Shown piece by piece: positions 6,510 through 12,994 of a stretch of 12,994 nucleotides of DNA. The stretch's first letter is position 1, and every line of letters begins with the position of its first letter. Origin of the DNA: Treponema sp. (GTDB lineage: Bacteria; Spirochaetota; Spirochaetia; Treponematales; Breznakiellaceae); contig JAIROB010000059.1 of NCBI GenBank assembly GCA_031257695.1, positions 1 through 12,994 on the forward strand. The letters run 5' to 3'. Under the pieces are notes generated by a model. The model did no database searches. It worked only from the letters and a program-made list of their open reading frames with translations, and was not told the DNA's origin. Both the position numbers and the translations under genes were made by a program.

Positions 6510-7638
6510 AGTTTTCCTCCCGGTTCCTGGAAATATTAACGATAAGCCCCGCTATTACCAGGGTGATTGCCAGGGAGGAGCCGCCCGCTGAAAAGAAGGG
6601 CAGGGGCACCCCGGTCGCGGGCACGGCGCCGGAAACCACGGCGATGTTGAGCAGCGCCTGGGAGCTGATCATGGTGACAAGGCCGCAGCCCAAAAGGCGC
6701 CTGAACATATCCTTGCATTTCAGCGCCCCCCGGTAGCCGCGGATCGTAAAGACCGCGAAGAGGGCGCAAAACAAAAACACCCCCACCAGGCCCGCCTCCT
6801 CCGAAAAGGATGAAAAGATAAAGTCCGACTGTATCTCGGGAACGCTGGCTATCTTCCGGGTCCCCTGCCCGAAGCCTTTGCCCAAAAGCCCCCCGGCGCC
6901 TATGGAACGCAGGGAGGAATGAACCTGATACCCCGCCCCCAGGGGCTCCCAGTCGGGCATAATAAAACTGATCACCCGCCGAAGCCGGTGTTCCTTGGAT
7001 AACACTAAAAATGCGGACGCGGGAATTAACACTATTGCTCCGCAGATAAAATATCTATACCGCACCCCCGCAAGAAAAAAAAGAAACAGGGCGTTTAAGG
7101 TGATGAAGACCGAGGTAGAAAAGTTATTCTGCAAATAAATCAGTATAAAAAACGCAAATGTTATCATAACCGGAGGCAGAATTCCCGAAACAAGCGAATT
7201 GAGCCGCTCCTGTTTTTTGCTGAATATATGGGCCAGGTAAAAAGGCAGGGTCAGTTTAACCAGCTCCGAGGGCTGAAAGGTAGCGGATCCTATCACCCGT
7301 ATCCACCGGGAAGCGCCGTTTTTCGTCACCCCTATGCCGGGCGCAAAGGGCAAACAACACAACAGAATGGTAAACGCCACCAGGGGAACAACTAATTTAC
7401 GGAGGCTTGACAGTTTGATCCAGGATGCGGCGAAAAAAGCAGCGAAGCCGATGAGGCAGTAGAGCGCCTGCCGGGAGAAAAAGTACACCCCGGATTTGAA
7501 GAACCTCTCCCCAAACGCGTAGGAAGCGGAATAGAGGGTCGCCAGGCCGACCCCGGCGAGGAGCAGCACAGAGGCAATTAAAACATGATCCGCCCGGGAT
7601 TTGCGGGGGGCGCTTTCGACATCAAATGTTTGCATCAT
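6502..7638 (-). CDS. ftsW: SEDS peptidoglycan polymerase FtsW
   Basis: Polytopic polymerase that builds septal glycan strands from lipid II with a class B PBP. The 378 residues contain about ten hydrophobic segments. Hallmarks are LATLYSASYAFG (32-43), GASRWIRVIGSATFQPSELVK (108-128), GAGYQVHSSLRSIGAGGLLGKGFG (234-257 region), VPEIQSDFIFSSFSEEAGL (266-284, with the presumed catalytic Asp at 272) and the FtsW/RodA signature GVPLPFFSAGGSS (343-355). The fourth-loop motif that usually reads QPDFGT is QNNFST (170-175). No partner PBP gene is in the window. The start overlaps the mraY stop by 4 bp (ATGA). Two ATGs stand in tandem (7638 and 7635) and no clear Shine-Dalgarno precedes them, so translation probably depends on ribosomes finishing mraY. 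FtsW is preferred over RodA from its dcw position. Confidence 0.96.
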   Translation of the reverse strand: MMQTFDVESAPRKSRADHVLIASVLLLAGVGLATLYSASYAFGERFFKSGVYFFSRQALYCLIGFAAFFAASWIKLSSLRKLVVPLVAFTILLCCLPFAPGIGVTKNGASRWIRVIGSATFQPSELVKLTLPFYLAHIFSKKQERLNSLVSGILPPVMITFAFFILIYLQNNFSTSVFITLNALFLFFLAGVRYRYFICGAIVLIPASAFLVLSKEHRLRRVISFIMPDWEPLGAGYQVHSSLRSIGAGGLLGKGFGQGTRKIASVPEIQSDFIFSSFSEEAGLVGVFLFCALFAVFTIRGYRGALKCKDMFRRLLGCGLVTMISSQALLNIAVVSGAVPATGVPLPFFSAGGSSLAITLVIAGLIVNISRNREENYV

Positions 7639-8714
7639 TGTATTTTAAGGGTTGACAGGGCTATTATGGCAAACAGGCCCCCAAGGATCCAAAACCGAAT
7701 TACTATTTTTGTTTCGGGCCATCCGGATTCCTCGAAATGGTGGTGCAGCGGAGTCATTTTAAAGACCCGTTTCTTCCGCAGCTTAAATGACGCCACCTGG
7801 ATGATCACCGACGCCACTTCTAAAACAAAAACGCCTCCGATGATCAGCGTTAGTATTTCTTTTTCAATGCACAGGGAAATCGTCGCCACCGCTCCCCCCA
7901 GGGCGAGGGCTCCCACATCGCCCATTATTACCTCAGCAGGATAGCTATTGTACCACAGAAATCCTACGCAGGCCCCGGTCGCCGCCAGGCAGAACACCGT
8001 GAGCTCCCCGGCTCCCACAATGTAGGGTATGCCCAGGTAGGAAGAATAGTCCACCCGCCCGGTAATATAGGTGAGGATAGCCAGGGCAATAAAGGCCAGG
8101 ATCAAAAGCCCCGTGGCAAGCCCGTCCAGGCCGTCGGAAAGATTCACCGCGTTGGATTCCCCCACCAGCATCACCGTGGCAAAGGGCAGCCACCAATTGC
8201 CCATGTCCACCACCGGGTTTTTAAAAAAAGGCACATACAGGGCGGTGATTTCCCCGCCCCCGGCCCGGCGCAGGCACAGGGCCACGATTACCGCCACGAC
8301 GCACTGCATGGCCAGTTTTGCCCAGGCCGGCAGCCCGTCCGAATTTTGACGGCGCACCTTGAGGAAGTCGTCAATAAAGCCGATGGCGCCAAAGGCGGTA
8401 AAACTGCCCAGGGTAATCCAGACCTTTTCGCTGTCCAGATCCATCCAGAGCAGGGTCGCTATTATGGTGGAAAAGATAATAAGCGCCCCTCCCATGGTGG
8501 GGGTCCCGCTCTTTACAAGATGGGTGGAGGGGCCGTCCTTCCGTATGCTTTGCCCTATTTTAAATTTCCGCAGGGCTTCGATTATCCGGGGGCCGAAGAC
8601 GAAACTGAGCAGCAGGGTGGTCAGCGCCGCGTAGGAACCCCGGAACGTAAGGTACTGGAACACGTTGAAGGGGGTAAAGAACTTTACCAGGGGGTACAAA
8701 AATTCCAGAAACAT
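7635..8714 (-). CDS. mraY: Phospho-N-acetylmuramoyl-pentapeptide transferase MraY
   Basis: Transfers phospho-MurNAc-pentapeptide from UDP to undecaprenyl phosphate, making lipid I at the inner face of the membrane. Length (359 residues) and about ten hydrophobic segments match the family. Key motifs: KSGTPTMGGALI (68-79), GFIDDFLKV (112-120, with D115 and D116), NAVNLSDGLDGLATG (188-202, with D194 and D197), MGDVGALALGG (264-274, with D266; the usual Ser after Gly is Ala) and TPLHHHFE (321-328, HHH at 324-326). The ATG abuts the murF stop codon directly, with a GGAGGGGG upstream in the murF end. Being followed by ftsW rather than murD is a departure from the E. coli order. Confidence 0.98.
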   Translation of the reverse strand: MFLEFLYPLVKFFTPFNVFQYLTFRGSYAALTTLLLSFVFGPRIIEALRKFKIGQSIRKDGPSTHLVKSGTPTMGGALIIFSTIIATLLWMDLDSEKVWITLGSFTAFGAIGFIDDFLKVRRQNSDGLPAWAKLAMQCVVAVIVALCLRRAGGGEITALYVPFFKNPVVDMGNWWLPFATVMLVGESNAVNLSDGLDGLATGLLILAFIALAILTYITGRVDYSSYLGIPYIVGAGELTVFCLAATGACVGFLWYNSYPAEVIMGDVGALALGGAVATISLCIEKEILTLIIGGVFVLEVASVIIQVASFKLRKKRVFKMTPLHHHFEESGWPETKIVIRFWILGGLFAIIALSTLKIQ

Positions 8715-10109
8715 CTATGCCGCCCCCTCCAGAACGCCGCCGAGCCTTTCCAGGGCGCAGCCCCTGGAGCCCTTGAGCAGCACCAAATCGCCGGGGCGGA
8801 CATACCCCTTCAGCTCGCCGGCCAGGGTTTCCATGGCGTTGGTGTGGAACACCCCGGAAACGCCCTTCAGCGCGGCCAGGGCGCTTTCGGTTTCCGCACC
8901 GTAGAGGAAAATCCGGTCCGCCCCGGAGGATGCCAGGCGCGATCCTATGGACCGGTGGGCCGCGGCGGAGCTGTCCCCCAGCTCCAGCATGGAGCCGATC
9001 ACGTAGAGTTTCCTGCCGGGCCATGCCAGATCGTCGCAGAACCCGATGGCCGCGGCGGTGGATTCCGGGTTGGCGTTGTAGCAGTCCCGAATCACCGTCA
9101 CCGCGCCCCGGAGTATTTCGCCCCTCCCGAAGAGGGGCTTAACCGAAGCAAGCCCCTCCCGGATGGCGGCGGAACCCACCGGAATCGCCCTGGCAATGGC
9201 GATAGCCGCCAGGGCGTTCCTCAGGTTGTGTTTGCCGGTCAGGCCAAACCGGACTTTGTTCCCCTCCCAAATCAATTCCGTTCCCTCAAGGCCCAGATCC
9301 CGAACTTCCCCCAGCTCGGGATACGAGGCGGAGCCATAGAAAGAGACCCTTCCCGCAATCCCTTTTGCCAGCTCCTCCTTGCAGCTTTCGTCTTCGGGGA
9401 TTAGCGCCAGCTCGGTTCCGGTAAACTCGGAGAAAATAGCCTTCTTTTCCTCAAGTATTGCAGCTTTACTGCCGAGGATACCGATATGGGCAGTCCCTAT
9501 GTTTGTTATCAACGCTATCGCAGGTTTTAAGACCCTGGCCAATTCCCCGATCTCCCCCCTGCGGTTCATTCCCATTTCAAAGATCCCCACCTCGTGATGC
9601 GGGCGGACCGTAAAAACCGCCAGGGGAAGCCCGGTTTCCGAGTTGAGGTTTCCGCTGCTCACAGCCACCCGCTTCTCCCGCGCCGCCATGGCCGCGGCAA
9701 TATGGCGGGTGGTAGTTTTCCCGGAGGACCCCGTGATGCCCACCCTGAGCAGGCCGGGAAACCGCGACAGATAGGCCGCGGCAAGATCCTGGAGCCCCCG
9801 CAGGGTGTCGGGAACCGCGAAAAGAACCGCCCCGGCGTCCCGGGCCTTTTCGGCCAGCGCCAGCGAGGGGTCTTCCAGGGAGCGTTCCGCCACAAGCGCC
9901 GCGGCGGCGCCGGCTTTAAAGGCATCCCCCACAAACCAGGCCCCGTCGCGGGCGGACCCGGCAAGCGCCACAAAGATCCCTCCCCGCTCCGCCTCCCGGG
10001 AATCGATATGCACGGAGCTAAAGCCCTCCCCCGCGTCCCGGCGAAAGTCGAGAAAACGGCCCCCCAGGGCCTGCCGCGCCGCTTCAAACCGCATGAGGAT
10101 CTCAGCCAT
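8715..10109 (-). CDS. murF: UDP-N-acetylmuramoyl-tripeptide--D-alanyl-D-alanine ligase MurF
   Basis: Adds D-Ala-D-Ala to UDP-MurNAc-tripeptide using ATP, completing the pentapeptide used by the MraY encoded next. I start at the ATG of 10107-10109 (464 residues): GGGGGAAG lies about 6 nt upstream and the start overlaps the ftsL stop by 8 bp. A TTG eight codons earlier has no such site. Domains: N-terminal substrate domain about 1-118 with HIDSREAERGGIFVALAG (34-51); central ATPase with P-loop GITGSSGKTTT (124-134), SSGNLNSETGLPL (151-163), EMGMNRRGEI (178-187) and TNIGTAHIG (202-210); C-terminal domain with GKHNLRNALAA (292-302), DCYNANPES (342-350) and LLKGSRG (444-450). These motifs favour MurF over MurE, which normally has a DNP[AK]R box not seen here. 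Confidence 0.96.
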   Translation of the reverse strand: MAEILMRFEAARQALGGRFLDFRRDAGEGFSSVHIDSREAERGGIFVALAGSARDGAWFVGDAFKAGAAAALVAERSLEDPSLALAEKARDAGAVLFAVPDTLRGLQDLAAAYLSRFPGLLRVGITGSSGKTTTRHIAAAMAAREKRVAVSSGNLNSETGLPLAVFTVRPHHEVGIFEMGMNRRGEIGELARVLKPAIALITNIGTAHIGILGSKAAILEEKKAIFSEFTGTELALIPEDESCKEELAKGIAGRVSFYGSASYPELGEVRDLGLEGTELIWEGNKVRFGLTGKHNLRNALAAIAIARAIPVGSAAIREGLASVKPLFGRGEILRGAVTVIRDCYNANPESTAAAIGFCDDLAWPGRKLYVIGSMLELGDSSAAAHRSIGSRLASSGADRIFLYGAETESALAALKGVSGVFHTNAMETLAGELKGYVRPGDLVLLKGSRGCALERLGGVLEGAA

Positions 10110-10395
10110 CGGTCTTCCCCCGGCTGCCTTCAATTCTAATTTGCAGTATTTCTTCGGGCGGCTTTCTCGTCAAACCTAATTCTTCCGCGGCGATGCGCTC
10201 GATCCGGTCCGGGGAAGAAAGCAGGGCAATCCCCGCAATGAGCCGCTTGTTGCTTTCGACCCATTCCTCCTGGATCACCTCAAGGCTCCTCACTTCCCGC
10301 TGCAGGGCCGCGTATTTTCTGGACTGCCGGACGGAAACCCCCAAAAACAGGGGAAGGGTCAATGCCAAAGCGTAGAGCAATACCAACCGCCTCAT
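10102..10395 (-). CDS. ftsL: FtsL-like small bitopic division protein
   Basis: A 97-residue protein starting at the ATG of 10393-10395, which overlaps the rsmH stop by 4 bp (ATGA); an earlier in-frame ATG at 10416 would add seven residues. It has one transmembrane segment (about 3-22, LVLLYALALTLPLFLGVSV), a short heptad-like stretch (about 25-62, KYAALQREVRSLEVIQEEW) and the ending SPDRIERIAAEELGLTRKPPEEIL, the pattern shared by FtsL and FtsB/DivIC. Such proteins join FtsQ in the complex that activates FtsW and its PBP. Family members diverge strongly, so the call rests on size, topology, the conserved ending and the position between rsmH and murF. FtsL versus DivIC/FtsB cannot be settled from sequence alone. 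Confidence 0.85.
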   Translation of the reverse strand: MRRLVLLYALALTLPLFLGVSVRQSRKYAALQREVRSLEVIQEEWVESNKRLIAGIALLSSPDRIERIAAEELGLTRKPPEEILQIRIEGSRGKTDG

Positions 10396-11345
10396 AATCG
10401 TCCATCCTCTTTGCATAGTTTCTCGACCGCCCGGAGCTTGGCGCTTCGGGAAGGCGGATTGCTGCGGACCTCCTCCGGCCCCGGCGCCACCGCCTTCCGG
10501 GTCAGAAGATTGACCAGGCGGCCCTCACATTTACATATCGGCGTTTCCGGAGGGCAGGCACACTCCTTGTTTTTATCCCGGAAAAAATTTTTAACCCCCC
10601 GATCCTCCAGGGAATTGAAACTGATAACCCCCATCCGTCCCCCGGACTTGAGCGCTGCAAGGGCGCCCTCCAAAAGTTCCAGGAGCCGGGACAACTCTCT
10701 GTTTACAGCCGCGCGAATCGCTTGGAACGACTTTGTCGCGGGGTGGGTCCGCCCCCGCCGGTATTCCGCGGGAACCGCCCGGCTGACTATTTCCGCCAGC
10801 TCCGCGGATCCGGTTATGGTCCCCCGGGACCGGCGTTCCACAATGGCCCGGGCGATGCGCCGGGAATACCGTTCCTCAGCGTTGCGGTAGAGCAGATCCG
10901 CCAGGTCCGTCTCGGAAAGCCGGGCGATCAGTTCCGCAGCGGTTTCCCCGCCCGTGGTGTCGATCCGCATATCCAGGGTCTCGTCCCTGCGGAAGCTGAA
11001 ACCCCTGCCGGATTCTTCGTAGTGGTACATGCTTATCCCCAGGTCTATGAGGATGGTGTCGGGCCGTTCGCCCTCCGGGGGAAGAGTCCCGAAATAATCC
11101 TGGGCCCAGCCGTTGAAGAACCGTATCCGGTCCCCGAATTCCCCCAGCCGCTCCCGCGCCCTTTGCTGTACTTCCCGGTCCGCGTCAATGCCCAGAATCC
11201 GCAGATCCTTAAACCGGGAGAGGAACGCGTAGCTGTGCCCGCCCTCCCCCAGGGTGGCGTCCACCATGAATTCGCCTTCCCCCCGCGGGGCGAGGCAGCG
11301 GATAGTCTCCTCCAGCAAAACAGGGGTGTGGACCACACGCATCAT
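10392..11345 (-). CDS. rsmH: 16S rRNA (cytosine-N4) methyltransferase RsmH (MraW)
   Basis: SAM-dependent enzyme that N4-methylates C1402 of 16S rRNA. I start at the first of two tandem ATGs (11343-11345; 317 residues), which overlaps the mraZ stop by 4 bp and has AAGGA 6 nt upstream; the frame stays open for 35 more codons inside mraZ but without support. Motifs: HTPVLLEE (6-13), SAM-binding DATLGEGGHS (29-38), LGIDADREV (51-59), DLGIS (101-105), GRGFSF (113-118), LDMRID (124-129), HPATKSFQAIRAAVNREL (201-218) and GVISFNSLEDRGVKNFF (239-255). A CxC...CxC cluster at 262-273 (ECACPPETPICKC) is common in this family. The usual ISFHSLED reads ISFNSLED, with Asn in place of His. Everything else is standard. 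Confidence 0.97.
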   Translation of the reverse strand: MMRVVHTPVLLEETIRCLAPRGEGEFMVDATLGEGGHSYAFLSRFKDLRILGIDADREVQQRARERLGEFGDRIRFFNGWAQDYFGTLPPEGERPDTILIDLGISMYHYEESGRGFSFRRDETLDMRIDTTGGETAAELIARLSETDLADLLYRNAEERYSRRIARAIVERRSRGTITGSAELAEIVSRAVPAEYRRGRTHPATKSFQAIRAAVNRELSRLLELLEGALAALKSGGRMGVISFNSLEDRGVKNFFRDKNKECACPPETPICKCEGRLVNLLTRKAVAPGPEEVRSNPPSRSAKLRAVEKLCKEDGRL

Positions 11346-11803
11346 TCGCCGTCCTTCCCGCGGCGCAGGGAAAGATCCAGCTTTTCGTAGGCTGTCTCCA
11401 CATCCTCGTCGCTCCCGCCGTCGTAGATCCGGTACCTGTCGGCGTTCCATATTTCGACAAAATCATCCTGACCCAGCGCTATGCAGTCCCTGACAAGATC
11501 AGCGAATTCCCGCAGGGTCTGGGGAATGGCGATACGCCCCGCCTTGTCGATCTCCACCTCCTGGGCCGGCCCGATAAGCCGCCGCCGCAGGGCCCTGAAC
11601 TCGGCGTTAAAGGCGGTGCTGGAACTCCGCACCTTTTCCATCAGCCTGTCCCATTCCGCCATGGGATAGAGCCAGAGACAGCCGTCGGGTCCCTTGGTGA
11701 GCATATGAACCTGATCCTCCAGCGCGGCGCGGAGCTTGACGGGCAGACTAAGGCGTCCTTTGTCATCGAGGGTTATTTTGTATTCGCCGTTCAAGGACTT
11801 CAT
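11342..11803 (-). CDS. mraZ: Transcriptional regulator MraZ
   Basis: DNA-binding protein with two AbrB/SpoVT-like repeats that form a ring and bind the promoter of the dcw cluster. In 153 residues the paired motifs are DDKGRLSLP (13-21) and DKAGRIAIP (86-94), each with the DxxxR core; YPMAEWDRL (46-54) matches the conserved segment after the first repeat. The length is at the family norm, with a charged C-terminal tail from about 128. The ATG has AGGAG 4 nt upstream. It is the first gene after the promoter at 11870-11897 and sits just downstream of the GTGG direct repeats at 11835-11858, the arrangement expected for autoregulation. It overlaps rsmH by 4 bp. Confidence 0.98.
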   Translation of the reverse strand: MKSLNGEYKITLDDKGRLSLPVKLRAALEDQVHMLTKGPDGCLWLYPMAEWDRLMEKVRSSSTAFNAEFRALRRRLIGPAQEVEIDKAGRIAIPQTLREFADLVRDCIALGQDDFVEIWNADRYRIYDGGSDEDVETAYEKLDLSLRRGKDGE

Positions 11804-11834
11804 CCTGCTCCTGCCCCATCGGTTCCCTATTGAA

Positions 11835-11868
11835 CCACTTTACACCACCTGAACCCACTGTCTACCAT
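11835..11868 (-). promoter_or_regulatory. Probable MraZ operator: TGG direct repeats at 10-bp pitch
   Basis: On the mraZ coding strand, GTGGGT, GTGGTG and GTGGTT start at 11858, 11848 and 11838, exactly 10 bp apart. A fourth, weaker ATGG at 11868 is in the same register. TGGG-type direct repeats one helical turn apart are the known MraZ targets in E. coli, and AAAGTGG-like boxes have been described in mollicutes; the third box here is preceded by AAA. The repeats run from just upstream of the expected transcription start into the leader. Confidence 0.75.
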
Positions 11869-11869
11869 T

Positions 11870-11897
11870 ATTATTAAAACTTTGAATGAAAAGTCAA
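11870..11897 (-). promoter_or_regulatory. Sigma70-like promoter of the dcw unit
   Basis: TTGACT (11897-11892) serves as -35 and AATAAT (11875-11870) as -10, with a 16-bp spacer; each matches the consensus at five of six bases. A second AATAAT in the overlapping 19-bp position is less likely. The expected start is about 11862-11864, giving a leader near 60 nt before mraZ. It is the only strong promoter match I found upstream of the minus-strand unit. Confidence 0.7.
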
Positions 11898-11901
11898 TCA
11901 C

Positions 11902-11939
11902 TTTTTTTAGAAAAAACGTTATTGCCAGTAAAAAAAAAA
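11902..11939 (-). promoter_or_regulatory. A-tract-rich stretch upstream of the dcw promoter (possible UP element)
   Basis: On the plus strand T7 (11902-11908), A6 (11911-11916) and A10 (11930-11939) lie directly upstream of the -35 box. The last two centres are about two helical turns apart, which would favour curvature or contact with the RNA polymerase alpha subunits. It stands out against the GC-rich surroundings. The functional reading is inferred. Confidence 0.4.
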
Positions 11940-12037
11940 TTACAACTACTATACGAATATGAAGCATTTATGCTGACATAACAGGGAGCAGACCGCAGCT
12001 TCCGCTGTTTGTATCTGCAATATGCCGCCTGGTCAAA
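11940..12037. other. Non-coding stretch between dcw promoter and transposase remnant
   Basis: Together with the promoter region this makes up the 234 bp between mraZ and the recognisable transposase remnant. It begins AT-rich and turns to mixed composition near 11980. The frame of the remnant stays open through here, but its translation (GSRPQLPLFVSAICRLVK) does not look like the normal transposase N-terminus. I could not find a convincing terminal inverted repeat, tRNA or strong plus-strand promoter. Confidence 0.5.
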
Positions 12038-12418
12038 ATGCGGGTAGTCATGCAAAAGACCGACCAGTGGAAGGATCAAATCTCATATTACCGGTTTTTT
12101 AACAATGAAAAGGCACGCGAGGAAGTCCTGATCCAGTGTGCGAGCGATCACTGCGGGGCGGCCTGCCAATCACTGGAGGAAGCGCTGTTGATACAGGACA
12201 CGACGGAACTGAACCTTGAGTCCCATCGGCGCCGGATCGCCGGGCTTGAGGGGCTTGGAACGGTAGGGAACGGAAGCGATTTAGGATTTTTTTGCCATCC
12301 GACGATAGTGGCGAACCCGCGGGACGGAGCGCTGATGGGAATAGCGGATATTTATATCATGGCGCGGGAGCGGGAACGAGGGGAGGATGGGAAGTATATG
12401 TGGATCTTCCCCGCTTGA
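12038..12418 (+). pseudogene. Tn5/IS4-family transposase, N-terminal remnant
   Basis: A 126-codon frame resembling part of Tn5-type (IS4 superfamily) transposases. Recognisable pieces are TDQWKDQISYYRFFNNEKARE (8-28), which matches the DNA-binding domain, and LLIQDTTELNLESHRRRIAG (50-69), where D54 corresponds to the first Asp of the DDE triad (D97 in Tn5). GLGTVGNGSDLGFFCHPTI (72-90) and GIADIYIMARER (101-112) then follow the usual strand order. A full enzyme is about 450-480 residues. Here the proper N-terminus and everything from about the first third onward are missing, including the second Asp and the Glu, so it cannot be catalytic. The stop is 43 nt before the next gene. The nominal ATG is simply the first in the frame and has no good Shine-Dalgarno. 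Confidence 0.75.
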
Positions 12419-12461
12419 CTTTTTCTTCCCCATGGATAAGGCTTCCAGCAAGGACTGATAT

Positions 12462-12994
12462 ATGGACGCTCTTGAAAAATCCCGGGGAAATTTTTTGCCG
12501 AAGCTGTTTAAGCGCCCCAGGCTTATCGTGGCGCTTATCGGAATTATCACGGTCTTCTTTGCGCTGCAGCTTCCCAGGGCAAGCCTGGACAACAACAACC
12601 TGCGCTTTGTTCCCGAAGACGACGAAGCCAGAGTTGTGTCCCAGTATATCGACGACACCTTCGGCAGCTCCCTCTTTGTGCTGGTGGGGCTGGAACGGCG
12701 GTTCGGCACGGTCTTTGACGGGGAATTTCTGGGCCGCATCCGGGAGTACATAGCCAGAATCGAAAAGGACGTGGCAATAATAGGAAGCGTTAATTCCATG
12801 GCGTCCTCGGATTATATTGCCGGCGAAGGGGACGCGGTGGTGGTGGAAAAACTGATCCCCGGGGATTTTTCCGGCTCCCCCGAAGAAATCGCCGGGCTCA
12901 AGCGGCGGCTCCTCTCCTGGGACCTGTACCGGCGGGCCCTTATTTCCGACGATTTTACCGCCACCCAAATCCTGGTTACCCTGGACATCAGCGG
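12462..12994 (+). CDS. RND/MMPL-family membrane transporter, N-terminal part
   Basis: The first 177 codons of a gene that leaves the window on the right. After a short basic lead (KSRGNFLPKLFKRPR, 6-20) comes one transmembrane segment, about 20-38 (LIVALIGIITVFFALQLP). The large extracytoplasmic loop then begins with DNNNLRFVPEDDEARVVSQY (43-62) and FGSSLFVLVGLE (67-78). This is the layout of the RND superfamily, closest to the HAE3/MMPL exporters of lipids or hydrophobic compounds. The transmembrane helices with the proton-relay residues lie outside the window, so substrate and activity are unknown. The ATG has AAGGA 7 nt upstream. Its promoter is not obvious; it may lie within the transposase remnant. 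Codon use resembles the dcw genes. Confidence 0.8.
   Translation, partial: MDALEKSRGNFLPKLFKRPRLIVALIGIITVFFALQLPRASLDNNNLRFVPEDDEARVVSQYIDDTFGSSLFVLVGLERRFGTVFDGEFLGRIREYIARIEKDVAIIGSVNSMASSDYIAGEGDAVVVEKLIPGDFSGSPEEIAGLKRRLLSWDLYRRALISDDFTATQILVTLDIS

Noticed and set aside
5499..6539. 346-codon plus-strand frame across ftsA, ftsQ and ftsW
   Set aside because: Antisense shadow; translation shows no hydrophobic or domain pattern.
8346..9404. 352-codon plus-strand frame across mraY and murF
   Set aside because: Antisense to genes with complete motif sets; low-complexity composition and no Shine-Dalgarno.
11346..11450. Longer rsmH start adding 35 codons inside mraZ
   Set aside because: The extension is Arg-rich with no family similarity; the ATGA overlap with AAGGA upstream is the better start.
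11901..11918. T7-AG-A6 as an intrinsic terminator
   Set aside because: Pairing would leave a two-base loop with only A-T pairs, and no converging transcript needs it there.
11922..11955. Possible plus-strand promoter (TTGCCA with TACTAT or TATACG)
   Set aside because: Spacers of 19 and 22 bp and only 4/6 matches at the -10; too weak to annotate.
1..12994. CRISPR arrays, tRNA or rRNA genes, toxin-antitoxin or defence islands
   Set aside because: No regularly spaced repeats, no cloverleaf or rRNA-like segments, and all long frames on the coding strands are accounted for by the listed genes.

Overview
The window carries a spirochaete-type division and cell wall (dcw) gene cluster, most likely from a Treponema-like member of the Treponematales. 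The evidence is the gene order mraZ-rsmH-ftsL-murF-mraY-ftsW-ftsQ-ftsA-ftsZ, with none of the usual murE/murD/murG/murC/ddl/ftsI, followed by a Xer recombinase, dprA and topA. A termite-gut or other GC-rich treponeme would fit the base composition. The genus assignment is an inference from gene order and protein sequence recalled from memory, not from a search.

Layout: from about 11.9 kb down to the left edge everything reads on the minus strand. It looks like one long transcription unit starting at a sigma70-like promoter (about 11870-11897), with MraZ-type direct repeats between promoter and mraZ. Twelve genes follow, plus the first 169 codons of topA counted as the last: mraZ, rsmH, ftsL, murF, mraY, ftsW, ftsQ, ftsA, ftsZ, xer, a membrane-anchored TPR protein, dprA, topA. 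Neighbours overlap by 4-11 bp, abut, or lie 6-9 nt apart. The one exception is a 75-nt ftsA-ftsZ gap, which contains a small inverted repeat. I saw no terminator inside the unit. Starts for ftsA, murF, ftsL and rsmH were moved inward from the longest open frame on the basis of Shine-Dalgarno spacing and stop/start overlap.

The right end (about 11.9-13.0 kb) is different. It has an A-tract-rich stretch, then a both-ends-truncated Tn5/IS4-type transposase remnant on the plus strand, then the first 177 codons of an RND/MMPL-family membrane protein running off the right edge.

How the genes work together: MraZ probably autoregulates the unit and RsmH methylates 16S rRNA. MurF and MraY make UDP-MurNAc-pentapeptide and lipid I. 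FtsW, FtsQ and FtsL form part of the septal synthesis complex, and FtsA anchors FtsZ to the membrane. Xer and TopA act on the chromosome, and DprA handles single-stranded DNA. The window is mostly well-known biology. The points worth a second look are a 10-G homopolymer inside ftsA, sequence departures in FtsZ, FtsW and RsmH, the 10-bp-pitch MraZ repeats, and the coupling of division genes to chromosome-processing genes. I did not find a convincing previously undescribed system.
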